Shown here one piece after another: positions 45,531-53,997 of a stretch of DNA of 64,000 nucleotides. The stretch is from assembly GCA_018332375.1 (NCBI GenBank), contig BOPV01000001.1, positions 3,720,001 through 3,784,000 on the forward strand. Reading direction: 5' to 3'. Source of the DNA: Roseiterribacter gracilis. GTDB lineage: Bacteria > Pseudomonadota > Alphaproteobacteria > BOG-932 > Roseiterribacteraceae. Below the pieces are notes generated by a model. The model was not told the DNA's origin, did no database searches, and was given only the letters and a program-made list of their open reading frames with translations. The position numbers were made by a program, and so were the translations under genes. Every line of letters starts with the position of its first letter. The stretch's first letter is position 1.

Positions 45531-45781
45531 TGTTGCACCCGGGTGGCGCGCAATCCGTGAATGCCGTAGCGGTCGACGACGCGCTGCCAGCTCAGGAACT
45601 CGTCGAGCGACAGCGAATAGCGGGCACAGGCTTCTTCGAGGGTGAGATGTCCGAGACGCACAGCGGCGACGACGGCTGCCTTGCGGCGAACCACCCATCG
45701 CTTGGTGTCGGTCGGCGGCAGTTCGATCGGGTCTCTGCCCGACAAAAGCCGTTCGGCCTCGTCTGGTTCTCGACGTTCCAT
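45521..45781 (-). CDS. sciP: SciP/DUF1153 protein, probable CtrA inhibitor
   Basis: This small (86 aa) DUF1153 protein matches Caulobacter SciP, which binds CtrA and blocks transcription of CtrA-activated genes. It has ELPPTDTKRWVVRRKAAVVA, ACARYSLSLDEFLSWQRVV and GIHGLRATRVQQYR. I chose ATG 45781, which gives a length close to Caulobacter SciP and places the CtrA box about 67-82 nt upstream. A GTG at 45844 adds 21 residues but has no ribosome site. It acts in the cytoplasm on DNA-bound CtrA. Confidence 0.85.
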   Translation of the reverse strand: MERREPDEAERLLSGRDPIELPPTDTKRWVVRRKAAVVAAVRLGHLTLEEACARYSLSLDEFLSWQRVVDRYGIHGLRATRVQQYR

Positions 45782-45847
45782 GAAGTCCCGTACCCAGAGG
45801 ATCCGCGGCGCTCCGCGACCCCGGCCTACTGTTTGGGGATTCACTCT

Positions 45848-45863
45848 TTAAATCCGCCTTAAC
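45848..45863. promoter_or_regulatory. CtrA box between sciP and the FlaG-like gene
   Basis: TTAA (45848-45851), 7 nt, TTAAC (45859-45863) matches the CtrA consensus exactly. It lies 67 nt upstream of sciP and 75 nt upstream of the FlaG-like gene, with geometry that suits both. Confidence 0.75.
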
Positions 45864-45873
45864 GAACCACAGA

Positions 45874-45908
45874 CCGGTCTTGACAATTTGACCGGACCGG
45901 CAGTTACT
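45874..45908 (+). promoter_or_regulatory. Weak promoter-like element and inverted repeat
   Basis: CCGGTC (45874-45879) and GACCGG (45890-45895) flank TTGACA (45880-45885), with a poor -10 (GTTACT at 45903-45908, spacing 17). It could drive the FlaG-like gene. The -10 is not convincing. Confidence 0.25.
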
Positions 45909-45938
45909 GCCGATTGGACCCAGAAAGGGGTTACGGCG

Positions 45939-46496
45939 ATGGACACGAAGGTCGTTACACCTCCAGAACGGACGCTCACGGTTGTGCCTAGTCGCGTAGC
46001 CGAGCCTCCTGCTCCGCAAACGGACGGCGCCGCCAAGCTCGATACGGCTGGCAGTGCTTACACGCCTCCTGTTGCACGCGCAGACTCCAGCGCACCGCTG
46101 GCTCTCGCGCAGGCGGGTGACCCGAACGCCCCCAAATATGTCAGCCCGGTCATCGTTATCGACATAGATACGTCGACCGCCGTGCTGCAATACCGCAATC
46201 CCGACACCGGCAAGGTAGTCCGCCAGTTCCCGTCGAAGCTGCCCAGCGACGTCTATAGCGAGCAGGCACGCCGCCTCGAGGAAGAGGCCCAGCGGGTTCG
46301 GGCGGAGCAAGGGGCCGATCGTCCGCGCGCCAAAGAAGTGCAACTGCGCCCGGTTGAGGCGGCGGTGGCACCCAAGGTCAGCACGACTACGCCGACCGAC
46401 ACAGTCACGCCCGGACAGTCTACGACCCCAAGCCCGACGCAGGTGTCTGCTTCGAGCCCGGTCCCCAAGACGAGCTCGGTGACGGCGGTCGCCTGA
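45939..46496 (+). CDS. FlaG-like flagellar protein
   Basis: This 185-aa protein has a FlaG-like core near its middle, VIDIDTSTAVLQYRNPDTG followed by KVVRQFP, a motif found in FlaG proteins that influence flagellar filament length or flagellin assembly. The N-terminal and C-terminal regions are Pro/Thr/Ala-rich and variable. ATG 45939 has AAAGGGG 8 nt upstream. It lies opposite sciP with a shared CtrA box and converges on pseC. Confidence 0.75.
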   Translation: MDTKVVTPPERTLTVVPSRVAEPPAPQTDGAAKLDTAGSAYTPPVARADSSAPLALAQAGDPNAPKYVSPVIVIDIDTSTAVLQYRNPDTGKVVRQFPSKLPSDVYSEQARRLEEEAQRVRAEQGADRPRAKEVQLRPVEAAVAPKVSTTTPTDTVTPGQSTTPSPTQVSASSPVPKTSSVTAVA

Positions 46497-46518
46497 GGCG
46501 GCGGTCATCGGCCGCCGG

Positions 46519-47733
46519 TCATCGGAGCGACAAAACCGCCGCGAGCTGCTCGACCACGCGGTCGACATCTGAATCCCGCATGGACGGAAAAAGCGGAAGG
46601 CTGAGCGTACGCGCGTAATAGGACGCCGCGCCCGGCAAGTCGTGCTCGCCGTACAGCCCGCGATAATAGGGCTGCCAAGCCACTGGAATATAGTGGACCT
46701 GCGTACCGATTCCGCGCGCAGCGAGGTCGCGCATGGCGGTCCCCCGGTCAATCCCCGCCGTTTCGAAATCAATCAGCACGGTGCAAAGATGCCAACCCGG
46801 TCGCTGCTGCTGTCCGGCACCAATGCGCCGTACGATTGGCGACAGCGGCGCCAGCAACTGCTCATAGCGCTGCACCAGCTCCAAACGGCGATCGACGAAC
46901 CGTTCGAGTTTCGCAAGTTGGCTGGTTCCGAGCGCGCACAACAAATCGGGCGCGCGATAATTCCAGCCCAGATCAGCCATCTCATAGTACCAAGGCTTCG
47001 CAGCGCCGGCGCGGTCGAGTCCAAGCTCGGGGCGAAGGAATTGCGCTTGGTCGCGCACCATGCCGTGCGAACGGAAGCGTCGCATTGCGGCAGCGATCGA
47101 CGCGTCGCGCGTCGTGATCGCGCCGCCTTCGCCCATCGCGGCAGTCTTCACCGGGTGAAAGGAAAAACACGACGCGTCGCTAAATCGTCCGTCGCCGACG
47201 CGCCATCCGTCGCCTTCGTCGGCAACGCGCGTTCCTAGCGCGTGGCAGGCATCATCAACGACGCGCCATCCCTGGTTCGCAGCTTCACCGTAGATGGCCT
47301 GCAGGTCGCAAGCGCGTCCTGCGAGGTGCACCGGCATCACAGCTTTTATCCGGCCGCCAGCTCGCGAGGCCGCTTTCGCAATTCCCTCGAGCGTCAGCAG
47401 CCCAGTGTCTGCGTCGACGTCGGCGAAGACGACGTCCGCGCCGGTCATCCGAACCGCGTTCGCGGTGGCAAGAAAGGTGATCGACGGAACGATTGCCCAA
47501 TCGCCGGGCCCAAGGCCGACAGCGAGCGCTGCCAAGTGCAATGCTTGCGTGCCGTTGCCGCACACGACCGCGTGCGGAGCGCCGACCGCTTGGCACAATG
47601 CGGCTTCGAATTTCTCGACCGCCGGGCCGGTCGTCAGCGTATTGCCGCGCAATACGTCGACGACCGCAGCCACGTCATCATCTTCGATGACGTGCCGACC
47701 GTACGGGAGAAAGTCGTCTGCCCCGCCGCTCAT
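46519..47733 (-). CDS. pseC: UDP-4-amino-sugar transaminase PseC
   Basis: PseC adds the C4 amino group in pseudaminic acid synthesis, using PLP. The 404-aa protein is a DegT/DnrJ-type aminotransferase. The PLP lysine is in CFSFHPVKTAAMGEGGAI. Conserved segments include CGNGTQALHLAALA, VMPVHLAGRACDL and WNYRAPDLLCALGTSQL. ATG overlaps the pseB stop as ATGA. With pseB it forms the first two steps of the pathway. Confidence 0.92.
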   Translation of the reverse strand: MSGGADDFLPYGRHVIEDDDVAAVVDVLRGNTLTTGPAVEKFEAALCQAVGAPHAVVCGNGTQALHLAALAVGLGPGDWAIVPSITFLATANAVRMTGADVVFADVDADTGLLTLEGIAKAASRAGGRIKAVMPVHLAGRACDLQAIYGEAANQGWRVVDDACHALGTRVADEGDGWRVGDGRFSDASCFSFHPVKTAAMGEGGAITTRDASIAAAMRRFRSHGMVRDQAQFLRPELGLDRAGAAKPWYYEMADLGWNYRAPDLLCALGTSQLAKLERFVDRRLELVQRYEQLLAPLSPIVRRIGAGQQQRPGWHLCTVLIDFETAGIDRGTAMRDLAARGIGTQVHYIPVAWQPYYRGLYGEHDLPGAASYYARTLSLPLFPSMRDSDVDRVVEQLAAVLSLR

Positions 47734-48740
47734 GCGGCGGCGGAGATCAAAGGCGCGTCCGCCTCTTTCAGCATCTGGCGAAGCTGCGCTTCGTCGAGCC
47801 AGTTGTCATTGTTGTCCGACGTATATGAGAAGTCTTCGGCCACTTGTTTCGCGTTCGGCGTTTTCGGGCCGTCGCGCCAGCCGGGCTCGATAACAAAGCG
47901 ATCCGGCAATTCTACCGTGGTGCGCGCGTCGTCTTCCGTGATCAACGCTTCGTGCAGTTTTTCGCCCGGCCGAATACCGACGACGTGCTGCGGCAGATCC
48001 GGAGCCAGGGTGCGTGCAAGGTCCGTGACCCGCATGCTCGCCAGGCGCGGAACGAAGATTTCGCCACCCTGCGTTTGCTCAAGGCAGGAAAGCACGAACT
48101 CGACGCCTTGCGGCAGCGTGATCCAGAAACGAGTCATGCGTGGATCTGTAATCGGCAAGCTGTCGACCTTCTGATCGATCAGCTTTCGAAAGAACGGCAC
48201 GACACTGCCGCGCGAGCCAAGCACGTTGCCGTAGCGCACGACCGAGAATCGCGTCGGCAACGAGCCGACCAGATTGTTCGACGCCACGAAAATCTTGTCC
48301 GACGCCAGTTTGCTCGCGCCGTAGAGATTGATCGGGCTTGCAGCCTTGTCCGTCGACAGCGCGACCACACGCGTGACGCCATTCGCCAGCGCTGCCTGCA
48401 CCACGTGCTGCGCGCCGCCGATATTGGTCATCACGCATTCGAATGGATTGTATTCCGCGATCGGCACGTGCTTCAGCGCAGCCGCATGGACGACATACTG
48501 GATGTCGCGCATTGCCATGGTGAGGCGGCCGAGATCGCGGACGTCGCCGATGAAATAGCGCATGCACGGATAGCGCGATGTCGGGAACATCTGCTCCATC
48601 TCGTACTGCTTCAGCTCGTCGCGTGAGAACACCACGAGACGGCGCGGCTTCCAGCGCTGCAAAACGTGTGCGACGAAGGCTTTTCCGAACGAGCCAGTGC
48701 CGCCGGTCACCAGGATGGAAGTGTCGTCCAGATTGTACAT
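47730..48740 (-). CDS. pseB: UDP-GlcNAc 4,6-dehydratase (inverting) PseB
   Basis: PseB removes water from UDP-GlcNAc and inverts C5 to start pseudaminic acid synthesis. The 336-aa SDR has ILVTGGTGSFGKAFVAHV, AAALKHVPIAEYNPFEC, STDKAASPINLYGASKLASD and RYGNVLGSRGSVVPFF, the PseB signature. Its length is typical. In Caulobacter the homologue is FlmA, needed for flagellin modification. The start is 48-63 nt from a CtrA box shared with the divergent TPR-glycosyltransferase. Confidence 0.93.
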   Translation of the reverse strand: MYNLDDTSILVTGGTGSFGKAFVAHVLQRWKPRRLVVFSRDELKQYEMEQMFPTSRYPCMRYFIGDVRDLGRLTMAMRDIQYVVHAAALKHVPIAEYNPFECVMTNIGGAQHVVQAALANGVTRVVALSTDKAASPINLYGASKLASDKIFVASNNLVGSLPTRFSVVRYGNVLGSRGSVVPFFRKLIDQKVDSLPITDPRMTRFWITLPQGVEFVLSCLEQTQGGEIFVPRLASMRVTDLARTLAPDLPQHVVGIRPGEKLHEALITEDDARTTVELPDRFVIEPGWRDGPKTPNAKQVAEDFSYTSDNNDNWLDEAQLRQMLKEADAPLISAAA

Positions 48741-48787
48741 ATCGGTCCACTAACAGCCGCTTGCCAGCCGGTTATCCGGCGGTTGGA

Positions 48788-48803
48788 TTAACGCCGACTT
48801 AAC
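48788..48803. promoter_or_regulatory. CtrA box between pseB and the TPR-glycosyltransferase gene
   Basis: TTAA (48788-48791), 7 nt, TTAAC (48799-48803) is an exact CtrA consensus. It is 48 nt upstream of pseB and 41 nt upstream of the TPR gene, so it could control both. Confidence 0.75.
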
Positions 48804-48843
48804 CGTACCGAACGAGAACTCGCGCACGATTTGCGGAGCATAA

Positions 48844-50511
48844 ATGTCCAACGCCGAGCCTAAAGCCAGCCTCTTCGAATTCCCGATGCCGGCGTCGATC
48901 AAGAAGTCGCTGGCCGCGGGTGACATCTCGCCGGCGCTCTTCGCCATCTTGCGCGAAGGCCAGTCGTTCCTGGACGCTTCCCGGCCAGATCTGGCGCTCG
49001 ACAAGTTCCAGGAGGCGTACGACCTCTCTGGCGATAACCCGTTCACGCTGCGCGTCATCGGCGCCTTTTTATATTCGATCGGTCAGTACAAAGAGGCTTT
49101 GTCCATCTACCTGCGCCTGCAGGAGCTGGTGCCGAGCGAAGTCGACGTGCTGCATTCAATCGGCGCAATTCTGTACGCGATGCGCGAGTTCGAGCCGGCC
49201 ATGGAAATGGTGCGCGGGCTGCTCGAACAACATCCCACCGAGCCCACCATCTGGCTGACCGCGGGCCTCATCGCCGCTGAACTGGCGCTTTGGACCGAGG
49301 GCCGTATTTTCCTGGAATATGCGCGGGATTTGAGCCCCGACGACCCAGCAATTCGCATGAATCTCGGGTGGCTTGAGCGTTGCGAGAACAAGCTTGAGGC
49401 CGCCGCCGCTGAGTATGCGGTTGCCATGGCTTTGGCGCCCGGCAATGTCTCGATCCGATTCAATCAGGCGCTGGTCCTGTTGGGTCTCGGCGATTTCGCA
49501 GCGGGCTGGGAAGCCTACGAAGCGCGAACCGTCCCCGCGTCGCATGCTTACGTCAATCGCGAGATCAACGTTCCCGTCTGGGACGGCAAGAAACGGCTTC
49601 GTCGCGAACGTGTTTTGATCGGTGCTGAACAGGGAATCGGCGATCAGCTCCACTTCACGCCCGATCTGCCGCATTTGCTGGCCGACGTCGAAAATCCGAC
49701 GCTCGAGATCCACGCGAAACTGGTCAAACTGTTCAAGCGAACCTATCCCGATCTCGATGTCCGGCCGCAGCTCTTCAGGAAATCCGGCGACGTGCTGTTC
49801 GCGGGCTATCCCTGGATCGAAGAAGAAGGGATCCAGTTCGACACGCTGATGAATATCGGCAGTCTGCCGCTCTATGCCTGGCGCAAATTCGGCAATTGGC
49901 CCGCGCGCCCGACCCGGATGCTGCAGCCCGATCCCGAAAAAGTGGCCCGCTTCGAAGAGCGGTTACGCGCCTTCGGCGACAAGCCGAAAGTGGGCTTCGT
50001 CTGGCGGTCCCAGCTGTATTCGGGTGCGCGCGCCGAAGCATATGCAGCGCCGGCCCGCTACCGGAACATTCTCCGGGACCTTGGCGATGCGACGTTGATC
50101 AGCCTGCAATATTCAGAGCCGGACGAAACGATCGAGTTTTTCCGCAACGAGTTCGGGGTCGAGGTCCACCATTTCCACGACATCGACCATATTGATGACC
50201 TGGATACGGTTGCCGCCCTGATCTCGACCCTCGATTTCACCTTTGGCGCCAAAACCGCCCCCCTCATGCTCGGGGCCGCGGTCGGTACCCCGTCCCTGGC
50301 CATTCACGGCGCCTCCCCCTGGGTTGCGCAGCTACCCGACGGCTTCGATCCCTGGATGCCGGCGTTCGCACAGGCGACCGGGATTACCTGGGATCACGCC
50401 TTCGAGGAGGCCGAATCTATCCTTCGCGACTGGCTGGCTAAAGCGCTCGCCGGGCAGCCCATCGCGCCGCACCGGACCGAGCCATTTTTTCCTTTGGTCA
50501 CAAAGCGTTAA
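48844..50511 (+). CDS. TPR-glycosyltransferase, candidate flagellin sugar transferase
   Basis: The 555-aa protein has TPR repeats (about residues 35-235; for example GAFLYSIGQYKEALSIYLRL) and a C-terminal glycosyltransferase-like domain (about 260-520). In this domain QGIGDQLHFTPDLPHLLAD and GAKTAPLMLGAAVGTPSLAI resemble GT9-type domains. Caulobacter FlmG has this TPR-plus-glycosyltransferase design and puts pseudaminic acid on flagellin. It is adjacent to pseB/pseC and immediately upstream of the flagellin gene. ATG 48844 has GGAG 5 nt upstream. FlbA-like function is an alternative. Confidence 0.8.
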   Translation: MSNAEPKASLFEFPMPASIKKSLAAGDISPALFAILREGQSFLDASRPDLALDKFQEAYDLSGDNPFTLRVIGAFLYSIGQYKEALSIYLRLQELVPSEVDVLHSIGAILYAMREFEPAMEMVRGLLEQHPTEPTIWLTAGLIAAELALWTEGRIFLEYARDLSPDDPAIRMNLGWLERCENKLEAAAAEYAVAMALAPGNVSIRFNQALVLLGLGDFAAGWEAYEARTVPASHAYVNREINVPVWDGKKRLRRERVLIGAEQGIGDQLHFTPDLPHLLADVENPTLEIHAKLVKLFKRTYPDLDVRPQLFRKSGDVLFAGYPWIEEEGIQFDTLMNIGSLPLYAWRKFGNWPARPTRMLQPDPEKVARFEERLRAFGDKPKVGFVWRSQLYSGARAEAYAAPARYRNILRDLGDATLISLQYSEPDETIEFFRNEFGVEVHHFHDIDHIDDLDTVAALISTLDFTFGAKTAPLMLGAAVGTPSLAIHGASPWVAQLPDGFDPWMPAFAQATGITWDHAFEEAESILRDWLAKALAGQPIAPHRTEPFFPLVTKR

Positions 50512-50650
50512 CCAGAGAGATTCAGGCCAAAAAACGGCGGCGTTTGGTTGACCTTCCCGCCGATTTGCCGTAGCTAGAATGTGGACCGAAGAAAGCGACC
50601 CAGTATGGGCGCTCGGTTCAGGACGTACCTAGAACAGGAGATATCTAGTC

Positions 50651-51535
50651 ATGGCTATCAATAACTCTATTCAGACGAACGTCGGCGCCCTCGTCGCGCT
50701 GAAGAATTTGTCTGCGGTGAACTCGGACCTCGCCACCACGCAGAACCGCGTGTCGACGGGTCTCAAGGTCTCGTCGGCTCGCGATGACGCGTCGGTGTTT
50801 GCCGTCGCTGAAGGCGTCCGCGCTGACTTGAAGTCGTACGAAGCGATCGCTTCGGCGCTCGGTTCGGCGAAGGGCCTCCTCTCGGTCGGTATTTCGGGCC
50901 TGGAAGCGGTTTCTGGCACGCTGCAGAACACCAAAGCGAAGCTGACGCAGCTGTCGGACGCTTCGATCACCACCCAGCAGCGCAAGATCTACAACGACGA
51001 CTTGAAAGCGTTGTTGGGCGATCTGCGTAACTTCCTGAACGGCTCGCGTTACAACGGCAATTCGCTGATCGTCAGCTCGACTTCGTCGGCTGGTGTCGTG
51101 AAGGGCACGGGCACGGACATCAAAGTCATCGCGTCGCCGAACGGCACGTCGATCACTCTGCGTTCCCAGGGCGTGTCGGCCGTCGGCGGCTTCAACAACT
51201 TCACGAAGGCCGTTTCGAGCGGCGCTGCTACGACGCTCGGTGCGACTTCGGCTGCTGGTCAGCTGTCGGCTAAGGGCTCGTTCGCGACGTACTTCAACGC
51301 GGTTGCCAGCTCGCTGGGCCAGCTCGGCGCCGACTTGCGCCGTGTTGAACAGCAGGTGACCTTCAACCAGGCGATCTCGGACGCCACGACCGAAGGTCTC
51401 GGTTCGTTGGTGGACGCCGACCTGGCGAAGGAATCGGCCAAGTTGCAGGCTCTCCAGACGAAGCAGCAGCTGTCGATCCAGACGCTGGGCATCGCCAACC
51501 AGGGCCCGTCGATCCTGCTCAACCTGTTCCGCTAA
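50651..51535 (+). CDS. Flagellin
   Basis: Flagellin forms the filament. The 294-aa protein has the conserved N-terminal D0/D1 (AINNSIQTNVGALVALKNLS and TGLKVSSARDDASVFAVAEG) and C-terminal D1/D0 (LQALQTKQQLSIQTLGIANQ, ending LNLFR). The central variable region is short and Ser/Thr-rich (SSTSSAGVVKGTGTD), possible O-glycosylation sites. ATG 50651 has AGGAG upstream. A strong terminator follows. I could not find a convincing promoter in the 139-nt gap upstream. Confidence 0.97.
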   Translation: MAINNSIQTNVGALVALKNLSAVNSDLATTQNRVSTGLKVSSARDDASVFAVAEGVRADLKSYEAIASALGSAKGLLSVGISGLEAVSGTLQNTKAKLTQLSDASITTQQRKIYNDDLKALLGDLRNFLNGSRYNGNSLIVSSTSSAGVVKGTGTDIKVIASPNGTSITLRSQGVSAVGGFNNFTKAVSSGAATTLGATSAAGQLSAKGSFATYFNAVASSLGQLGADLRRVEQQVTFNQAISDATTEGLGSLVDADLAKESAKLQALQTKQQLSIQTLGIANQGPSILLNLFR

Positions 51536-51559
51536 TACGGACTCAGGTATTCGGGATGA

Positions 51560-51588
51560 CCCGGGCGGCTTCGGCCGCCCGGGTTTTT
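51560..51588 (+). terminator. Rho-independent terminator after flagellin
   Basis: CCCGGGCGGC (51560-51569), TTCG loop, GCCGCCCGGG (51574-51583), then TTTTT (51584-51588). This 10-bp GC-rich stem with a UUCG-type loop ends flagellin transcription. Confidence 0.92.
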
Positions 51589-51712
51589 CTTTGTCTGGCT
51601 CCCGGCCGTGCGCCAATGCCCTCGCTGACAGCGGCGCGATTGGACAGTGGCAAGAAGCGATCCGGCAATCGCGGCGTTTCCAGGCAAAAGGAAAACGCTT
51701 TAGAAGAACGAC

Positions 51713-52153
51713 ATGCCGCTCAAACTTGATCTGAAGCCCGGCGAGAAATTCATTCTCAATGGCACGGTAGTGCAGGTTGGTCGCGATGGCCGATCGCTGA
51801 TCCTGCAGAACGAAGCCATCCTGCTCCGCGACCGCGATGTGATGCAGGAGGAAGAGGCGAATACGCCGGCCCGCCGGATCTACTTCGCCGTGATGCTGTC
51901 CTACGTTGATCCGCAGAACGTGGCGTTCCACGACGAGCAGCTATACCGGCTGTTGAACGAATATCTGGAAGTGACGTCGCTGCCCGTGATCAAGCAGACA
52001 TTGATGCTGATCGGTCAGAACGTGGCCGCGAAACAGCATTATCGCGCGCTGAAAGCGTGCAAGTCGCTGATCGTTGCAGAAGATGAACTGTTGAAAACGC
52101 CCGCCCCAGCGGCGTCAGAGGCAACAGCCAGCAAAACGCCGAAAGGCCGCTGA
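51713..52153 (+). CDS. flbT: Flagellin regulator FlbT
   Basis: FlbT controls flagellin synthesis after transcription, destabilising flagellin mRNA until the hook is built. The 146-aa protein has LKPGEKFILNGTVVQVGRDG, SYVDPQNVAFHDEQLYRLLN and LKACKSLIVAEDELLK. It lies 177 nt after flagellin, beyond the terminator, and so has its own promoter that I cannot identify. ATG at 51713. The C-terminal 20 residues are variable. Confidence 0.95.
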   Translation: MPLKLDLKPGEKFILNGTVVQVGRDGRSLILQNEAILLRDRDVMQEEEANTPARRIYFAVMLSYVDPQNVAFHDEQLYRLLNEYLEVTSLPVIKQTLMLIGQNVAAKQHYRALKACKSLIVAEDELLKTPAPAASEATASKTPKGR

Positions 52154-52160
52154 GCAATCG

Positions 52161-52184
52161 CGCTTCCGCCCAATGGCGGAAGCG
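52161..52184. terminator. Bidirectional terminator-like hairpin between flbT and flaF
   Basis: CGCTTCCGCC (52161-52170), CAAT loop, GGCGGAAGCG (52175-52184) is a 10-bp stem between convergent genes. There is no strong T-run, but the position suggests termination. Confidence 0.6.
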
Positions 52185-52191
52185 AATTCAT

Positions 52192-52647
52192 TCAAGCTGT
52201 CGTCGAACCCAGCTGATGGATACGTGCCGAGGCGTCGGCCGCGACGTTCGGCGGCGGTGCGACTGCTTCGGTCGTTGTACGCTGCGAAGCAGCGAGGCCT
52301 TCCATGATCATCCGATTCACTTCGACCAGCGTGTCGATGTCGGTGGTCTTGCCGAGGACGGCAAAGCTCTCGCGATCGACCCACAAAGACAGGCTGATCA
52401 GTCGCGCTTTGAGGTCTTCGGGCAGTCCGTTTTGCGGATGTGCCAAATCGTCTCGAAAGGCCGCCCAGACCGAGCGGTTCCAAAGAACCGCATCGACCAA
52501 CTTGGGAAAGTCCTTCGCTGAGTCCCGGGCCGCGAGCATGGCTGCGGTTACCTGGGCCAGGAGACGGTACTCAACCGACCGGGAATCCTCGGTGCGGTTC
52601 TGGACGTGGGAGTAAGCCCCGTAGCCGGCTGCGCTGCGCATGGTCAT
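52192..52647 (-). CDS. flaF: Flagellin secretion/assembly protein FlaF
   Basis: FlaF promotes flagellin synthesis and secretion and works against FlbT. The 151-aa protein begins AAGYGAYSHVQNRTEDSRSV and has LWVDRESFAVLGKTTDIDTLVEVNRM, as FlaF does. The C-terminal 30 residues are an Ala/Pro-rich extension. Start ATG 52647 (or 52641). It is convergent with flbT. Confidence 0.93.
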   Translation of the reverse strand: MTMRSAAGYGAYSHVQNRTEDSRSVEYRLLAQVTAAMLAARDSAKDFPKLVDAVLWNRSVWAAFRDDLAHPQNGLPEDLKARLISLSLWVDRESFAVLGKTTDIDTLVEVNRMIMEGLAASQRTTTEAVAPPPNVAADASARIHQLGSTTA

Positions 52648-52717
52648 GACCCGCGGAGTTAATCAGTTGCCCGTCAAGGAAGGGTTACCGGCAGCCTTAT
52701 TCGGCCACCGGCCCTCA

Positions 52718-53947
52718 TCAACGGATGTTCAGGAGTTCCTGTAGCATCTGGTCCGAGGTCGCGATGACCTTGGTGCCGGCGCTGTAGGCACGCTGGGTGA
52801 CGATCATGCGGCTGAATTCTTCGGCCAGATCGACGTTCGAAGCTTCAAGGGTGGACGAGGCGATCGTGCCCGCGCCGCCATTGCCCGATGCTTTGAAGTT
52901 GGGCTGCCCCGATGCCAGCGTCGCTTCGTACACGTTGCCGCTCTTTGCATTGAGCGCGTTCGGGTTCGAGAACACCGCCACCGGCAACACCGCCAGCTTT
53001 TGCGTCAGGCCGTTGGTGAAGTTCGCGGTGACGATGCCGGCATTGTCGATCGACACGCCGCTGAAGCCGCCCACCGGCACGCCGTCCTGATTGGCAAAGG
53101 TGACGTCGAACGGCGACGAGAACTGCGTGATGCCGGTGAGGTCGAACTTGACCGCCTGCGTCGTATCGGTGCCGTTGCCGAAGTTCATGGCGGTCAGGCT
53201 AAACCCCGTCGCCGGCGGGGCTGCAGCGCCACCGATCGTTGCGATCGAGCCGTTGGTGTTGAAGGTGAGCGCCACCGGCGCGCCGGTGGCCGTGCCGGTG
53301 CCTGGCAGTTTGACGTCCATGCTCCAGGCGTTGGCCGCAGTCTTGTTGAACTGGACCGTGAGATCCTGTGCGCCGCCCTGGCTGTCAAAGACGCGTAGTG
53401 TGCGCGTAAAGCTCGGTGCAGTCGCCGCGCTCGTCGCTGCCGTTGCGTCGAGATTGAGAGCCAACGTTGCGTTGGCGGTCTGAATCAGCTTCGGCTGCAC
53501 CGTGTTCACGGCGATCGGCTGATTGGCGCCGAGTGTGCCGTTGGCATTGATCGGCTGACCGACCAAGAAGTAGCCCGCAGAGTTCACCAGGAAGCCGTTC
53601 GAGTCGAGCTTGAACGAACCGGCGCGCGTGAAGAACTGCGACTGGTTCGCGCCGGTATTTTGCTGCACGACGAAGAAACCATTCCCCGACAGTGCGAGGT
53701 CGGTTTTGTTTTCCGTCTGCGTCAGTGAGCCCTGCTGATTCAGCGTGTAGTTGGTGTTGGCGCGAACGCCGCCCGAGTTGTACACGGCGTTGCGATCGGT
53801 CTGCACGACCAGGTCCGAGAAGCTCGCATTGAGCTTCTTATACCCGTCCGTGTTCACGTTCGCGATGTTGTTCGCGATGATCGACATCGACTGGCTCTGC
53901 GCATTCAGCGCAGCGACGCCGGTAAAAAGTGATCCGAACAAGCTCAT
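52718..53947 (-). CDS. flgE: Flagellar hook protein FlgE
   Basis: FlgE forms the hook. The 409-aa protein has the rod/hook N-terminal segment (SLFGSLFTGVAALNAQSQSM, then IIANNIANVNTDGYKK), a beta-rich middle and the C-terminal segment (SNVDLAEEFSRMIVTQRAYSA). Length is normal. It lies 50 nt after flgD, in the fliK-flgD-flgE unit headed by a sigma-54 promoter. Confidence 0.95.
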   Translation of the reverse strand: MSLFGSLFTGVAALNAQSQSMSIIANNIANVNTDGYKKLNASFSDLVVQTDRNAVYNSGGVRANTNYTLNQQGSLTQTENKTDLALSGNGFFVVQQNTGANQSQFFTRAGSFKLDSNGFLVNSAGYFLVGQPINANGTLGANQPIAVNTVQPKLIQTANATLALNLDATAATSAATAPSFTRTLRVFDSQGGAQDLTVQFNKTAANAWSMDVKLPGTGTATGAPVALTFNTNGSIATIGGAAAPPATGFSLTAMNFGNGTDTTQAVKFDLTGITQFSSPFDVTFANQDGVPVGGFSGVSIDNAGIVTANFTNGLTQKLAVLPVAVFSNPNALNAKSGNVYEATLASGQPNFKASGNGGAGTIASSTLEASNVDLAEEFSRMIVTQRAYSAGTKVIATSDQMLQELLNIR

Positions 53948-53997
53948 CTTCGTCTCCTATAATCTTATTCAGCGCCGGGGCCACCGGCTGAGTTGTG

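Noticed and set aside
46500..46518. Repeated GGTCATCGG near the end of the FlaG-like gene
   Set aside because: Short direct repeat between convergent genes; too weak for a terminator call.
50525..50596. Sigma-54-like elements upstream of flagellin (AGGCCAAAAAACGGC and TGGACCGAAGAAAGC)
   Set aside because: The GG-to-GC spacing is 10 in both, but the TGGCAC and TTGC parts are poor. I do not call either as a promoter.
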